Positions 22,026 through 33,425 of a DNA stretch of 64,000 nt are shown one piece after another. Numbering within the stretch: the stretch's first letter is position 1; every line of letters starts with the position of its first letter. Location of the stretch: positions 1 to 64,000 of the forward strand of contig JAACJM010000314.1 of NCBI GenBank assembly GCA_013368315.1. Direction: 5' to 3'. The DNA comes from Tetrapyrgos nigripes. Lineage: Eukaryota; Basidiomycota; Agaricomycetes; Agaricales; Campanellaceae. The position numbers were made by a program, and so were the translations under genes. Below the pieces are notes generated by a model. The model saw only the letters and a program-made list of their open reading frames with translations, was not told the DNA's origin and did not search any database.

Positions 22026-22868
22026 TTAGTACTCTGTGGTCAGAATTTAATGAGATCATACAGCATTCGCGGTAGCTTCATAGAATAACTTACCGTCTAC
22101 TACTGTAAAGGTTTGTGAAGCGATCAAAGGAGGTGATTCTCGCAAAAATTGACAGCCTGCTGCGCTCTGCAAATGAGACACTAAAGCACTCTTATCTATA
22201 ACATAAAATGAAGGAAATATCAGCTTCCTATCACTGGAAGACCAATCTGGGTAGCATACCTGTGTACTCTTCCTATGAGTCAACGACGTGACACATGAGT
22301 CCGTTTGATGGCCAATATTCGTACTACAAGATTCAAGACTTACAATGTTGACATATGCGCCGGTAGGGTTACCGTTGTTGTCCACTACACGAACTGGACG
22401 ATAAGTAAGCTGTGAGGTTAATCAATACCATCCATCCCAGTCAATATACATCCAAATTTACGATGGGGCTGAGAAACGTACAGTATCAGGCTCAGCACCC
22501 GTGGCTACGAATGCTTGAATGTTTTTGACGAGCTCTTCTAATCTCGCTTCCTGAGAAACACCGTAAGCGCCAAGAACAAAGACAAGACACTACCAACTGA
22601 CGTACCCCGCCTTCAACTGCCTGTGAATTGAAGAGAATCATGAATTTTCCGCTGCTCGTCTTATTCCTATATGCAAATACATCAGAATTTATGACCAGAA
22701 TGCCAATCAGATTGTAGTATAATCTGGAGAGAGAGAGACTCACGGCAAAGCACTGAAATCTGGTAGGAGGTCTGCACATCCCTGAGGATCATCTCCACGA
22801 GCCACATTTGCGGCCCAAGTAGGAACCAGGACAAGAGCAGTGAGCAAAAGGCTGTTGAACATGAACAT
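22026..22868 (-). CDS. Small secreted protein, copy 2
   Basis: A paralogue of 7804-8618 with the same exon pattern. Signal peptide MFMFNSLLLTALVLVPTWAA begins at ATG 22868-22866. Then come CADLLPDFSALP, SGKFMILFNSQAVEGG, EARLEELVKNIQAFVATG, VVDNNGNPTGAYVNI, KSALVSHLQSAAGC and LIASQTFTVVD, ending at TAA 22028-22026. Splice sites are kept and no premature stop was seen, so it may still be expressed. Differences from copy 1 are scattered, several in the mature part (for example SARG/NVARG, DYSQR/DDPQG). The function is unknown. Confidence 0.7.
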
Positions 22869-23787
22869 GAATGAGACTTGATAGCAATGGTTGACATTTG
22901 GCTGCCTCCTTATAAGCATTGGAAAGAATTTACCCAGAGTAAAAACGATAGGGGTAGATGCGAGACAATATGAACATTGATAATACGGTGCCTGAGGGTG
23001 ACAAGCTTCAAGCCACACCTAGATGACTAAACGTCCGGTCAATATCAGCTCTCCTAGTAAGCTGCAACTGATATACATACATCAGTTGAACGCTCAAGGC
23101 GTATGTTCAACGACTCACCTGTTCTTGAAATTGTACAGCGGGCCATTTACAGAATTCGGCCCTCAGCGGCTAGTGCGGCGACGATTGGTAAGACGAGGCA
23201 GAGATTTGCAGAACAAGCGCCCATAAGCGGCCTCCTTCCCAGCTTCGGGCTCGGGACCCAACCGAAACCCCTTACAGGTGTTGCATTCCGTATGAGAGTT
23301 GACTTGTTGGCACGTCGACGTAGAGTAAGTTATCGCCCTTGGCTGTAGTTGACTTCATTATGAACCAAGTTAGTAAGACGAAAGGGAAAGAAAATACATA
23401 CGGGGTAGAGCTGACCAAACCACAGCCACAGTAGACTCCCGGGTAAATAAAACGATAGCAGCAAGAGAGCACAGGATGGTAGTTCGGGCATAGTAAGTTT
23501 ACTGGTGAAAAGATTTGCTCTAGAAAAATTGAATTATACAAACGAAAGGAATAAGGATAAGAAGACATCGAAGCCGATTTCTATGGCAGACTCGGACTTT
23601 GATTTATTTACCGTACCTCGATATTCATGCCATTGCTGACGGGGAGGATGACGCATACACCTACGTGAGCATAAGAATGAGAAAGACGACGAAACCAACT
23701 GGTCAATAACGGTGCATAGAATAGATACTTATATGTATAGTTACAAGCTCCACGTCATTCTCCGCAGAGAAGGACATACAAACAAGC

Positions 23788-24261
23788 ACGCCGAAAAGGG
23801 ACAAATTTCCGCTCGATGGATATGTGACCGGATATGTGTACGAAAATGAGATATATTGGGAAAGTAGATATAAATACAAAAAGATAATGTATCCGTAGAC
23901 TAGATATCTGAACAGAAAGCCAATATATCTGGAAGTCTTTTGGTACATTTGATTGGTGCACAGACACATGGCATATCGAATGTATGGAAAAAAGTACAAA
24001 AAGACCTCATATCGAGGCTCCGGACATGGTTACGGACATGGGTCCGAAAAGACAATAAATCCGGCTTCCAGATATGGGTCCCAATAGTTCATATGTCCGT
24101 TGAACGGATAGGTGGATTCTGGCCTATCCCTTTCTGTTCAGATATCTAGTCTACGGATACATCATCTTTTTGTATTTATATCTACTTTCCCAATATATCT
24201 CATTTTCGTACACATATCCGGTCACATATCCGTTGAGCGGAAATTTGTCCCTTTTCAGCGT
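23788..24261. mobile_element. Hairpin MITE, 474 bp
   Basis: Arms of about 130-145 bp are near-identical inverted copies. The left begins ACGCCGAAAAGGGACAAAT and the right ends ATTTGTCCCTTTTCAGCGT. The flanks read ACAAGC on the left and GAAGCTG on the right, giving a short AAGC-type duplication. Block A at 9,118-9,150 has the unbroken site. There is no coding capacity. Confidence 0.8.
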
Positions 24262-24620
24262 GAAGCTGTCATAACGATAATTGCGATCAAAACCTTTATA
24301 GGGAAAACCAGGACTCACGTCACAAAAGTATGATACCGATGCTCCATATTTCGTTGTCCTATGTCGGAACTTTCATTCCGTGCTCATAAGCGATGCTGCC
24401 TTATAAGGTACTTATGATGTCATCATGATGGCGGCATGATATCTTGCCGCACGCTAATAATAGCACTGATATATGAACCAGGGCTACGGCCGTGCATCTA
24501 TTGCCTGAGATCTCCCATCCTTCCCTCGTCTCCCTGTGCGTGGCCTTCCAGTGACGCTTGTCTACACTCCTACGCCTCTATGCCCCTACCCATATAACAC
24601 CTCTTCATCTTACATCCAAA

Positions 24621-27600
24621 ATGGCACCTAAACGAAAGTATAATGTTTCTGAAATTAAGAAAGCATGTCAATACTGCGGAAGGGAGTTTCTGAGCAATGG
24701 TATTGGTCGACATGAGTCGTCCTGTCAGTCCAAAACAAAAGATCTCATTGATACAGTAAGATACTATCAGAGGGAGCTTACAGGTAAGTCAAATATTTCA
24801 AAGCACTTATTAATACTTATCTTTTATTCAGAACACCAGATTGAAGATGACTCTGCACGCCTTCCTGGTGTAGGTATGTTATGTTACTTTTTATCTTATT
24901 CTTCATCAGCAAAACCGCAAAGAGTGTAGCAGGGGTGTAGCAGAGGGGTGCTACTAGCTACACCCGGGTGTAGCGCTACACTTTTCGGCGACGCAGGAAC
25001 ACCCAAGTGTAGCTACTACACCCGTGCCTATGCGTTTCACAGCATGACCATGCTACACCGTGCTACACCCGTCCTACATCGTGCTGCAATTGGTTACTGC
25101 GGTTTGTTTTCCTTCACTGCCGATGAGAAAAGACAGGCAAATTATCATATTACTGGAATAGCGACTACATACATACATAGGTACTCTACTCAAACACATA
25201 TATACTCCCTAATCCACTGCAAACGTCCAGTCCATGAACATGACCTGCCTTCTCTTCAAAACCTTCCCACTCCACACTAATAGCCCCATGTTAGTTCACC
25301 ATGCCACATCCATGACTATACAACATGAAAGTCAGGAAAAATGAAACATCATAGTAACATTTGAACGCACCATAAAAGTTGCCACGGCCTACATTGGACT
25401 CGCCAAATGACTACTTATTATTAAGTAGTTTGCATAACCTGGTAATGCCAGGACCTGCGACAAAAGCACACCTGCGCTTGTGAATGTAACAAAACAAATA
25501 CGTACTGGAAGCTCTGGGACTAAACAACCAAATGCGGGACACTGTAGATACAAGAGCTCAAGGATAATAAGCATTAGTAGCGAAGGGATCCACGTACTCA
25601 AGACATACCAATCAACCACATCCTCCACAGTGCTTTCTCTTCAAGTCTGCAGTGAGGGACAGACCCAGGACACACACTCGGCATACAGAACCCTTGTTTG
25701 GGAGCTTGTACAGGTCATAGTTGAAGGGAGAAGACTGAAAAAGATGAGAAAGTCGAGGACAAAGGGACGGTTGGAAGGAAAGATGACGACGTGGCAAAAA
25801 AAAGTCGAACCATTTTGAAATAAAAGTTTTCAAACTCCGCTTCAATTTGACTTTGACGTTTGGAGCGTCCGCGCTTGCACTTCCTCCTTTCTGACACCGC
25901 ATGCTCTCTTTCCCCAAAAGCCTTTCCTCATCTGCTCCTGAAATTTTAACTGTATGTATATGTTGTACTGATAATACTACACTACCCTCTTTCTCATACA
26001 CTATCTTTCTTCATAAGCCTTTCCTCACCTGTTCCTACTTGTAGCAGTATGTTCGGTATTGACCATGCTACAGGTACCACTCTCTTTCTCATATTCATTC
26101 TTACTTCATGTGTACTTAATTGAAATTGCAGTTGTGATACTAGATAGTAGGGCATTGTACAATCTGAAGTGTAGCAGTAAATATGTGGTGTAGGTAGTCT
26201 GAGGAAGTGTAGTAGAATTGGTGCTGACCAAAAATTTGTAGCCAGGTGTAGATGGGTGTAGCGGTTGTGTAGCAGGTCTACCAGTCAGACCTCCTACACT
26301 CCTACACCTCCTACACCCCTGCTACAAGGTTGCGAATTTGCTGATGTTGTCTGTATGTAGGTAATAATAATCAAAAGTAGGCCAACACTCAAGACGATCT
26401 GAGGCCACATTTCTTCCAGAATCTGAAGGCAAGTTCTATGAGGATAAAATCATAATTGTGTCTTAGTCTCCATTGCTATTAGAAAGGTTGTCGTCAATGG
26501 GTTTTGATGATTTCAACGAAGATCAGCAAAGCTATTATGGTGTGTTTTCTCATTGTAATTGTTGAGATTATATAGTGAATATTCTGCAGATCCAAATGAG
26601 ATGACTCTGGATCTACAGGAAGATGATATTCGTGTTGTATTCCATCCTGAAAGTGGAGAACAACCTAGGGTGTGTCATTTTGAGGATTTTGGATATGGGA
26701 AGGTGGCAGAGACACAAATTCCATTAAACTTTGAACCTTGGCGGCCTTTTTATAGTCGTCTGGACTTCGAGGTCTCTGAGTTTGCTCTTCAGGCAGGACT
26801 CAGCTCTGACTTGACCTCTACCCTTATTGAGCTGCTGCAAAGATGTTATGATCGAAGTGATAAATTCACTCTCAAATCATCTTCTCAGATTCAGCAGCTG
26901 TGGGAGTATGCTGCCTCCAAAAGTTTAGAGGTATGTGTGTTATTTTAAGACTGTAATAATATGCTGAAGTTGATTGTCATAATTTAGTTTCAAAAAGAAT
27001 CTGTGACTGTTGATTATCATGACCAGCCAAAAACATTTGATGTTCACTTTAGACCCTTGTGGAATTGGGTGGAAGAAATTGCTACAAGCAAAGATCTGGC
27101 CCCGAGTCTTGTTTGGGATGCTCAAAACTTCTCAAAGTTTGATGGTGAAAAGTGGGAACGTTTCATTGAGGAACCTTGGAGTGCAGATAACTGGTGGCAA
27201 ATTCAGGTAAGTAGCAATATTCCCCTGGTATCTGAAGTGACGGTTCAAATGTTAATTCTAGAGCAAACTTCCATCTGGCACAAAACCTTTCTTCATAATC
27301 CTATATGCTGATAAAAGCAAACTGTCATCCTTTGGTACACAGAAAGGATACCCTGTGATTGCACGGTGTGCAAACTTGCCTACAGATATACGGAATGGAA
27401 CAGGACTTGGTGGTGGCCGTCTTGTAGGGTGGCTTCCAATTGTAAGTTCTTTTACTTGTCATTTCACAACAATAATCAATTTTATGTGCAAGGTTGATGA
27501 GGACTCAGCAGAAAGTGGCAAACCAGCTTTTGTCAATTTCAAGAATGCTGTCTGGCATGAATCATTCCGCAAAATTATTGAAACTCTTATTTTACCTTCA

Positions 27601-29687
27601 AAAGTTGGTGAAAGTTTGAAGTGTGGAGATGAAATTAGTAGGCATCTTTTTCCAATTCCCTGCATTCTATCTGCCGATTATGAAGAGCAGTAAGTAGCTG
27701 TTATATTGAAATTACTTGATATATTTTCTCATGGATTTCCAAGATGTGTAATGGCCTTGATTCGTGGGTTGGGTGGATTATGTCCCTGTCCAAAATGCCT
27801 GGTGGCCAAGAAGGACTTATCCAACTTGAAAACTCCATTCACTTTGAGGACTCCAAGCCACACTATGGATGTCTTACACAGAGCAAGCCAAAGCTCTCGT
27901 CAAGCAGATAAAGAGGAGATTTTGAAGGAATTTAGCTTACGTCCCCACTCAGTAATCTTTCAACCTCTCTTTGCTACTAATAAGTTGTGCTGATGATTTC
28001 TTATAGAACATATTTTTTGAAGTGAATCATACAGATCCATATTCTGCATGCTCATTTGATGAGCTTCATTTTGACAGCAGTGGTCTGTGGGGTGATCACT
28101 TATTTGAGCAGTTCAAACGCCACCTAGATGCTAGTCCTGGAAGGAATTCTGCTGTCACAATTGACAGAAGGTATTAGTTTATTTTTCTAAATAATGTCTT
28201 CTTATGAGTATTTCCCAGATTTGATTTGATGCCCAGCTGGCGCAACCTAAATCATTTCAAGTCTGTCACGAATCTGTCCTTCAATGATGGCTCTAAACAC
28301 AGAGATATTTCCAAAGTAAGCTCCATTCTATTGGAGAGCTGGCTGATATTGAACATTATTGCAGATTTTTCTCTTTGCAGCTCATGATGTGTTTGCACAT
28401 GATGCTGCTGGGCTCCAGTTACTGAAGTCACTGAGGGCATACCTCAACATGACAATGTATGGAAGCCTAGATGTTCAAACTGAGAGCACAATCAAGGAAG
28501 GTAGATTAGCTGTGACTAAATTTTCTGAAATGATTGAGGTAAGCATAGGTTTCTCACAAATTTCTCAAACATACTATACTAATCTTTTAATATTCTCTAC
28601 AGATATATGATAAGCTCAACCAAGCATCTGAGAATCCAGACTTAGCTAAGTCTTGGAATTTTATCAAGATGCACTATCATGTTCATCTATTTGATGATAT
28701 CCTTGAGAAAGGGGTATCAAAAGTTTTTGGCACAAAACCAAATGAAAAAATGCATGGTCCTCTGCGAAAAATCTACCATGGAAGAACAAACTTCAAGAAT
28801 GTAGCAGATCAGGTCATTTCAATCTGATTACTACTTGCTTTCACACTAAATTCATTTGCAGATCATGAATATCCAGCATCAATTTATGGTTGCTGCTACA
28901 ATTCGGGCAGAGCTAGAGTCACTTGATGAATATACAACCAGAGCCACTTCCGAGGACCAAGATCTGGACACTCTAATGGCAGGACATTTTTATCTCGGAT
29001 CAAAATGCAAACCAATTACCTTCCAAGATTTTGAACATGAGCATCGCCAAAATTCCTCATTTTCACGATTTCGTATCAGACTTGGGGAATTCATGACTGT
29101 ATATTTACCATCTCTTGGCATACCAGTGCCAAATGGCAAGCCAATACAGTATAAGATGATTGATGAGGTGAGTTTTATAGAGTGATTTTTAGAAATTTTC
29201 AGCTGATGACCTGAATATTTGCATTTTGAAGATTACACCTTTCCAGTATCTCAAGGTCAACTATGAATCAGCAGAAACTTGGCGCATAGTGACTGATCAT
29301 CTGCGCTGTAACCCATCTTTTTTTGGCCAGCCTCGATTTGATTTTATTTTGTACAAGAAAGAGGAAAACCTCTTCCCTTGTGCTCAGCTACTTGCTATGT
29401 TTCTCATTGGCGCAGGTCAGACAGAATACGCAGTTGCATTCATCCAGCCATACCGAGTTGTCCAGCATGGGCGAGTATCAGGGGACAAGAAATTGGGGCT
29501 TATCCGGATGCTGAAAGAAAATAATTCACAGTTTATTCCAGTGGAATCAATTATCCGTGGTGTAGTGGCCCCCATTGCACATCCAGAGGACAGATTTAAT
29601 ACTGATCGCTTCATCATGGATACAGTAGATGGGGATATTTTTCTTAGGATGAAGCAGCTCTATCCTGGGTTTACAGAAATAGCTTAG
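24621..29687 (+). pseudogene. Plavaka-type transposase gene carrying a nested insertion
   Basis: Plavaka elements are CACTA-superfamily DNA transposons abundant in Agaricomycetes. The gene starts at ATG 24621 (MAPKRKYNVSEIKKACQYC) with a C2HC-type finger: CQYCGREF, then HESSC. After several exons comes a long body: PLNFEPWRPFYSRLDFEVSE, SLVWDAQNFSKF, PFFIILYADKSKLSSFGTQKG, GRLVGWLPIV, LCPCPKCLVAKKD, FHFDSSGLWGDHLF-like HFDSSGLWGDHLFEQF, PSWRNLNHF, AHDVFAHDAAG, and a C-terminal block KVNYESAETWRIVTDHLRC with RFDFIL. It ends at TAG 29685-29687. The core from 26,560 to 29,687 looks intact, with about a dozen short introns. The region between the zinc finger and the core holds a 1.4 kb insertion, which probably disables it unless it is spliced out. 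Confidence 0.82.
24925..26326. mobile_element. Nested element with TGTAGCAGGGGTGTAG ends, 1.4 kb
   Basis: Perfect 16 bp inverted termini TGTAGCAGGGGTGTAG lie at 24,925-24,940 and, inverted, at 26,311-26,326. Flanking AG at 24,923-24,924 and 26,327-26,328 fits a 2 bp target duplication, though AG alone is weak evidence. Subterminal regions of about 150 bp are packed with GTGTAG, TGTAGC and their inverses, the style of CACTA/Plavaka-type elements. No transposase is seen inside, so it appears non-autonomous. Confidence 0.75.
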
Positions 29688-31077
29688 TTAATAGCTGAAG
29701 ACTTTATGGATAGGTCAGATGGGTATAGGTATGGGTGTCTAGATTTAGTCTTTGATGGGTCATGGATCAACTTGGTGCTGGAGGCCAAGCGTACTCGTAC
29801 AAGTACCCATCTTATTTCTGTAACATAAGTATATTTTCTTCAGCAAATGCACAAAGAAAGCCAAAAGAACCAGCTTAAAGGAAAGCATGAAAATGTCACA
29901 CACATCATATAATTAGCATACTTAGTAGATTATATTATATTTTGATAAGATAGGACCAAAAAACCCTGGGCACCATTTTTTCTGTTGTGCATCACCAGCA
30001 AGAAACAGTGTCAAACAGAGCATAGTAGGAAATAGATATAGCATAGTTACACCACTTTAGAAAAAATCACGAAGAAATATGATCTCCCCCATGTATAGTA
30101 CCTGAAATAAGTTTTTTTGCTCACTCAACATTTTTTATTGGTTTAGATCAGGAGTATAGTGTATTCCTTAGTCAACATAGTGTGCTATTGTACCACAACA
30201 CCAATAGCAAGCCAAGATTTTTCTTGCCCGGTGTTTTTGGTCTTATCTATTCTTAGTAATCAGAGATAACATTTAGGCCTGCTACTCAATGATCAAAAAA
30301 AAAAAAGACCCGCATTCCTCTATCTGCTGTCTCTCTCCACCTAAAGAGAACCAAGCACACTGTGTCTACAGCAAAGAAAGAAGAGTGAGTAATAGAATTG
30401 TTATATATTTTCTTTACATGAGTACTTGCAAGTACACCTGTGGGTCCAGTTTTCCCTTGGTTTTCCCTATCCAGAGATACATATGTGCATTCTAGATTCT
30501 CTTACCAGCTTCACTCAATTTTTTTGGCTGTTTGATAGCACTCAATTTTCATGTAACTGGATTGTGGCAACTGATGCATATTCTCAACTCAGCCTTTTTT
30601 ATGTTTTACTGATCAAATACCTGGATCAGATTGTGAATATCACATATATGCAGCTACTATTGAACTTATACATCGTCAGAATCCACTCCGAAATGACAAA
30701 AAAGCGAAAGTGATGAACTACAAATGAGATTGACACAGCCACCAATCATGCACCCAACCCGCACCTGCACCAGCAGTATTTTTACCATCCGTACCCTTTA
30801 AATTCTGGGTGGCAATGGTATACCCGTGCAGTTCATGACCAGGAGTGTGCAGGCAGATTTGATTTGACGAGTTCCGAGCAATGAAAGTACAAACGAAGCT
30901 CCGAGAAAATACGTACTAAGTGAGTAATCCCGAAATTTGCACATCAATTGTCAGGGTTCAGCCATCATTCCCTGAAAGAATCAGTCTCGAGGTAAAGCTT
31001 AATCCTGACACATAAACCAGAACAGCCGACAAATCCAACTTCAACTCCCACTCCCACCTCATTGCGACTCATCCAAC
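29688..31077. other. AT-rich stretch without a recognised gene
   Basis: This is the 3' side of the Plavaka gene followed by the upstream region of the next gene. I could not identify the Plavaka element's own terminal inverted repeats. An A-rich run sits near 30,295. Nothing else is supportable. Confidence 0.5.
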
Positions 31078-32750
31078 ATGTCGACACCAGACTACAGCGA
31101 GTTTGACGACGGACGGGAAGATGACAATGATTTACCAGCACTAGCGTTGCCAAACGTGAATGCTAGCTCTGCTGAGATTTTCAATGTACGTCAATTCAGC
31201 GAGATGTCGTTTTAAAAACCTGCTGATGCGTTTGAATATTGATTTCATAGGTACTGAAGAGCGCACAGCTACAGAATCAGGAACTGCGAAACCGAATCGC
31301 CAATCTCCGTCTACTCAATGGTAGTTTGAAAGCCGATCTCACTGCCAAAAAGCCCAGCCGAGGAAAAGCACCCAAAGGTGTTGATGCGACGCTAGTTCCC
31401 CACTTCGAGCGTATCAAGATGTATGCTAAACGCTGGGCTATTACGCATGAGCCTTGGATCGACTCAGATGCCTTCGGAATTGCTCCACCGCCTGACGTTC
31501 TTGATCCAGACTGCGCAGCCCGGTTTGAAAACGAGAAGACCTACAAATCTGCCACTATTACTGAGCTACACGCTTACCTTGACGCAGACCTGCGTGGATT
31601 TGCACAAAGTCAGCCCGGATTTCAGTCTCTGGTGTGTCCCCAATCTTTATCATTTATTTCTCAGTCGTACTCATTCATATTAGTTTCAAAAGCATGTCAC
31701 GAACGAGCGATCTGCATCAGTTGATCGAGTCCGAGATCAGGTGCTACGCATCTTTGAGGAACTCGATCTTCCGAAATGCATTGGGATAACAAAGTTTGGC
31801 TCCGAACGTCAAGCTTCACTCACACTCCAATTCCTCACCGGCAACTTGAAGACCATCTATCCACCAGTTCTTTTTGCGAACCAAGACACGTCAAACGCTG
31901 ATGGTCTTTTTATGAATGAATTTCAACCTCGAGTATGTGGATACATATTAAGATTTCAGTAACTCATTGTCTGATCATTTTTAATAGACAATTCGTTCCG
32001 TTCTGTTTGGCGCTAGTTCTCTCGTGTCTGATCCAAAAGACTTTGCTTACACCGATGGCCTGATTGGAGTGCTATGGGGTCTTAGGGAAGTGAATGCGGC
32101 AATGATAGCTTGGTCTGCAGTCATGGTGCGTGTTAATACGATAAACCATGCTCTATTCATGCTCATACACCCATTGGTAGATGACCTTTATCCTTTCACC
32201 GGATCAAGCATTTTCAGAAACCGGAGCTGCGTCAAAACAGAGATATCGCGAAAATTTCTTCAAATACCGGCAGACAATCATTCTCAATCACCTTGAAGGT
32301 ACCGAATGGGCGAAGAAGCTGTTCGAGTTCTACAACCAACGTGTTTTTGCAGGGCGTTCAGGTGCTGATGATGATGGCGAAGAGACTGATGAGGTTGATG
32401 AGGTAGCTGATATGATGACACGTTTGCGTGCAGGTGGAAGAAACCTTAGACGCGACATCTCCATTATGATTGTTCCCACCGAGGTCACTACCACTAGCCC
32501 CACCCCCGGACCTGCCCAGGATGCCATGCCCACCGTATCAGCACCTGACGTTGTGCCTGCCAACATCGAGCCTGATAGGCATGAGAATCCGACGGCCATG
32601 GAGATCATTCCTGATGACTCGGATGAAACCAGAAGCCGCACTCAGACTCGCACTCGCACTCGCACTCGCACTTGCACAACGGACCGTTCCAATGATGCTC
32701 CACAACCCGCAGCTCGTCGCAATACACGCATTAGAGGGAAAAAGAATTGA
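31078..32750 (+). CDS. DUF6698-type protein of unknown function
   Basis: Exons 31078-31185, 31251-31631, 31684-31932, 31988-32125 and 32181-32750 join in phase to 481 aa. An acidic N-terminus (YSEFDDGREDDNDLP) is followed by a short coiled-coil-like stretch (LQNQELRNRIANLRLLNGSL). The conserved core shows PHFERIKMYAKRWAI, QHV-like QKHVTNERSASVDRVRDQV, RSVLFGASSL, GLIGVLWGLREVNAAMIAWS, TFILSPDQAFSETG and FKYRQTIILNHLEGTEWAKK. This matches my memory of the Agaricomycete-expanded DUF6698 family, whose role is not known. The C-terminal third is low complexity with a run of about six TRTR repeats encoded by ACTCGC units at 32,640-32,672, and ends basic. No damage was seen, so it may be an expressed gene. 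Confidence 0.75.
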
Positions 32751-33425
32751 TCCGCTGAATAGCACTGCATCTTATATAGCCTGATGTTCTTCTACAACTA
32801 CTTGAATCACAATGCATGTATGTATATATGAAATGCTATTAGATGTACATATGAAGGGAGAAAAATATGCAAGGTTTCGGTAGTAACAGAGACACAACGC
32901 TCATACCTTGTAGTGCACTGGGCTCTAAATACTCCCCGTATGACGCTAATGACCTACAGTAAATATAGCCAGATGGCACAGTTGTTATACCCACCAAGGC
33001 GCTGGTCGTCTTTGTAAGCCGTCAGCATGACTTGTTGAGCCGCCGCGGGTTCGATCCTCGTAAGTAACATTGGTTGGCAATTGGATAATTGGTATAGTTT
33101 TTGCTTTGTGACTGGCCGTAATTCATCCTGGACCCAATAAGTTACCCGGCCGCTTATCACAGCTCATAACGACCCAAATCCGGCCCAATTATGATAAAAG
33201 CTTTCGTATAATAAGCCGCTTATTACGGCCCTTACCCATTATGGTAATTATAAGGGCTCATGGTCCGTTATTGCGGCGTTTTGAAATTTCCGACATACAC
33301 TTCACACACTTCACACATTGCACTCGAGTCTTTCCTTATTAGTTTTAGAACTTGGTTTCCGATATGACACAAAGTAAAAAGCTGGGGAAATCGAGAAAAC
33401 TTGGAGAACACTGCAGAGGAGATGG
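32751..33425. other. Intergenic stretch with a tRNA-like A/B box pair
   Basis: No gene is seen. GATGGCACAGTTGTTA (32,972-32,987) resembles an RNA polymerase III A box and GGTTCGATCC (33,048-33,057) a B box, with GCGCTGGTC between. The would-be acceptor arms do not pair, so this is at most a tRNA relic or SINE head. Further on, 33,160-33,250 has repeated TTATTACGGCCC/GGCCGCTTAT words. Confidence 0.35.

Larger units (their letters stand above)
20790..24370 (+). repeat. Segmental duplication block B (paired with 4,550-9,290)
   Basis: It is collinear with 4,550-9,290 but lacks the PHD-like remnant and nearly all of the GST. It carries two insertions absent from block A: the TA-flanked MITE at 21,545-21,890 and the hairpin MITE at 23,788-24,261. 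It keeps the small secreted protein gene open. Confidence 0.8.

Noticed and set aside
32640..32675. Tandem ACTCGC run as a CRISPR or satellite array
   Set aside because: It is a short coding microsatellite (Thr-Arg repeats) at the end of the DUF6698-type protein, without spacers.
32965..33065. Possible tRNA gene
   Set aside because: A and B box-like words exist, but acceptor and T arms do not pair properly and spacing is long; at best a relic, noted only as such.
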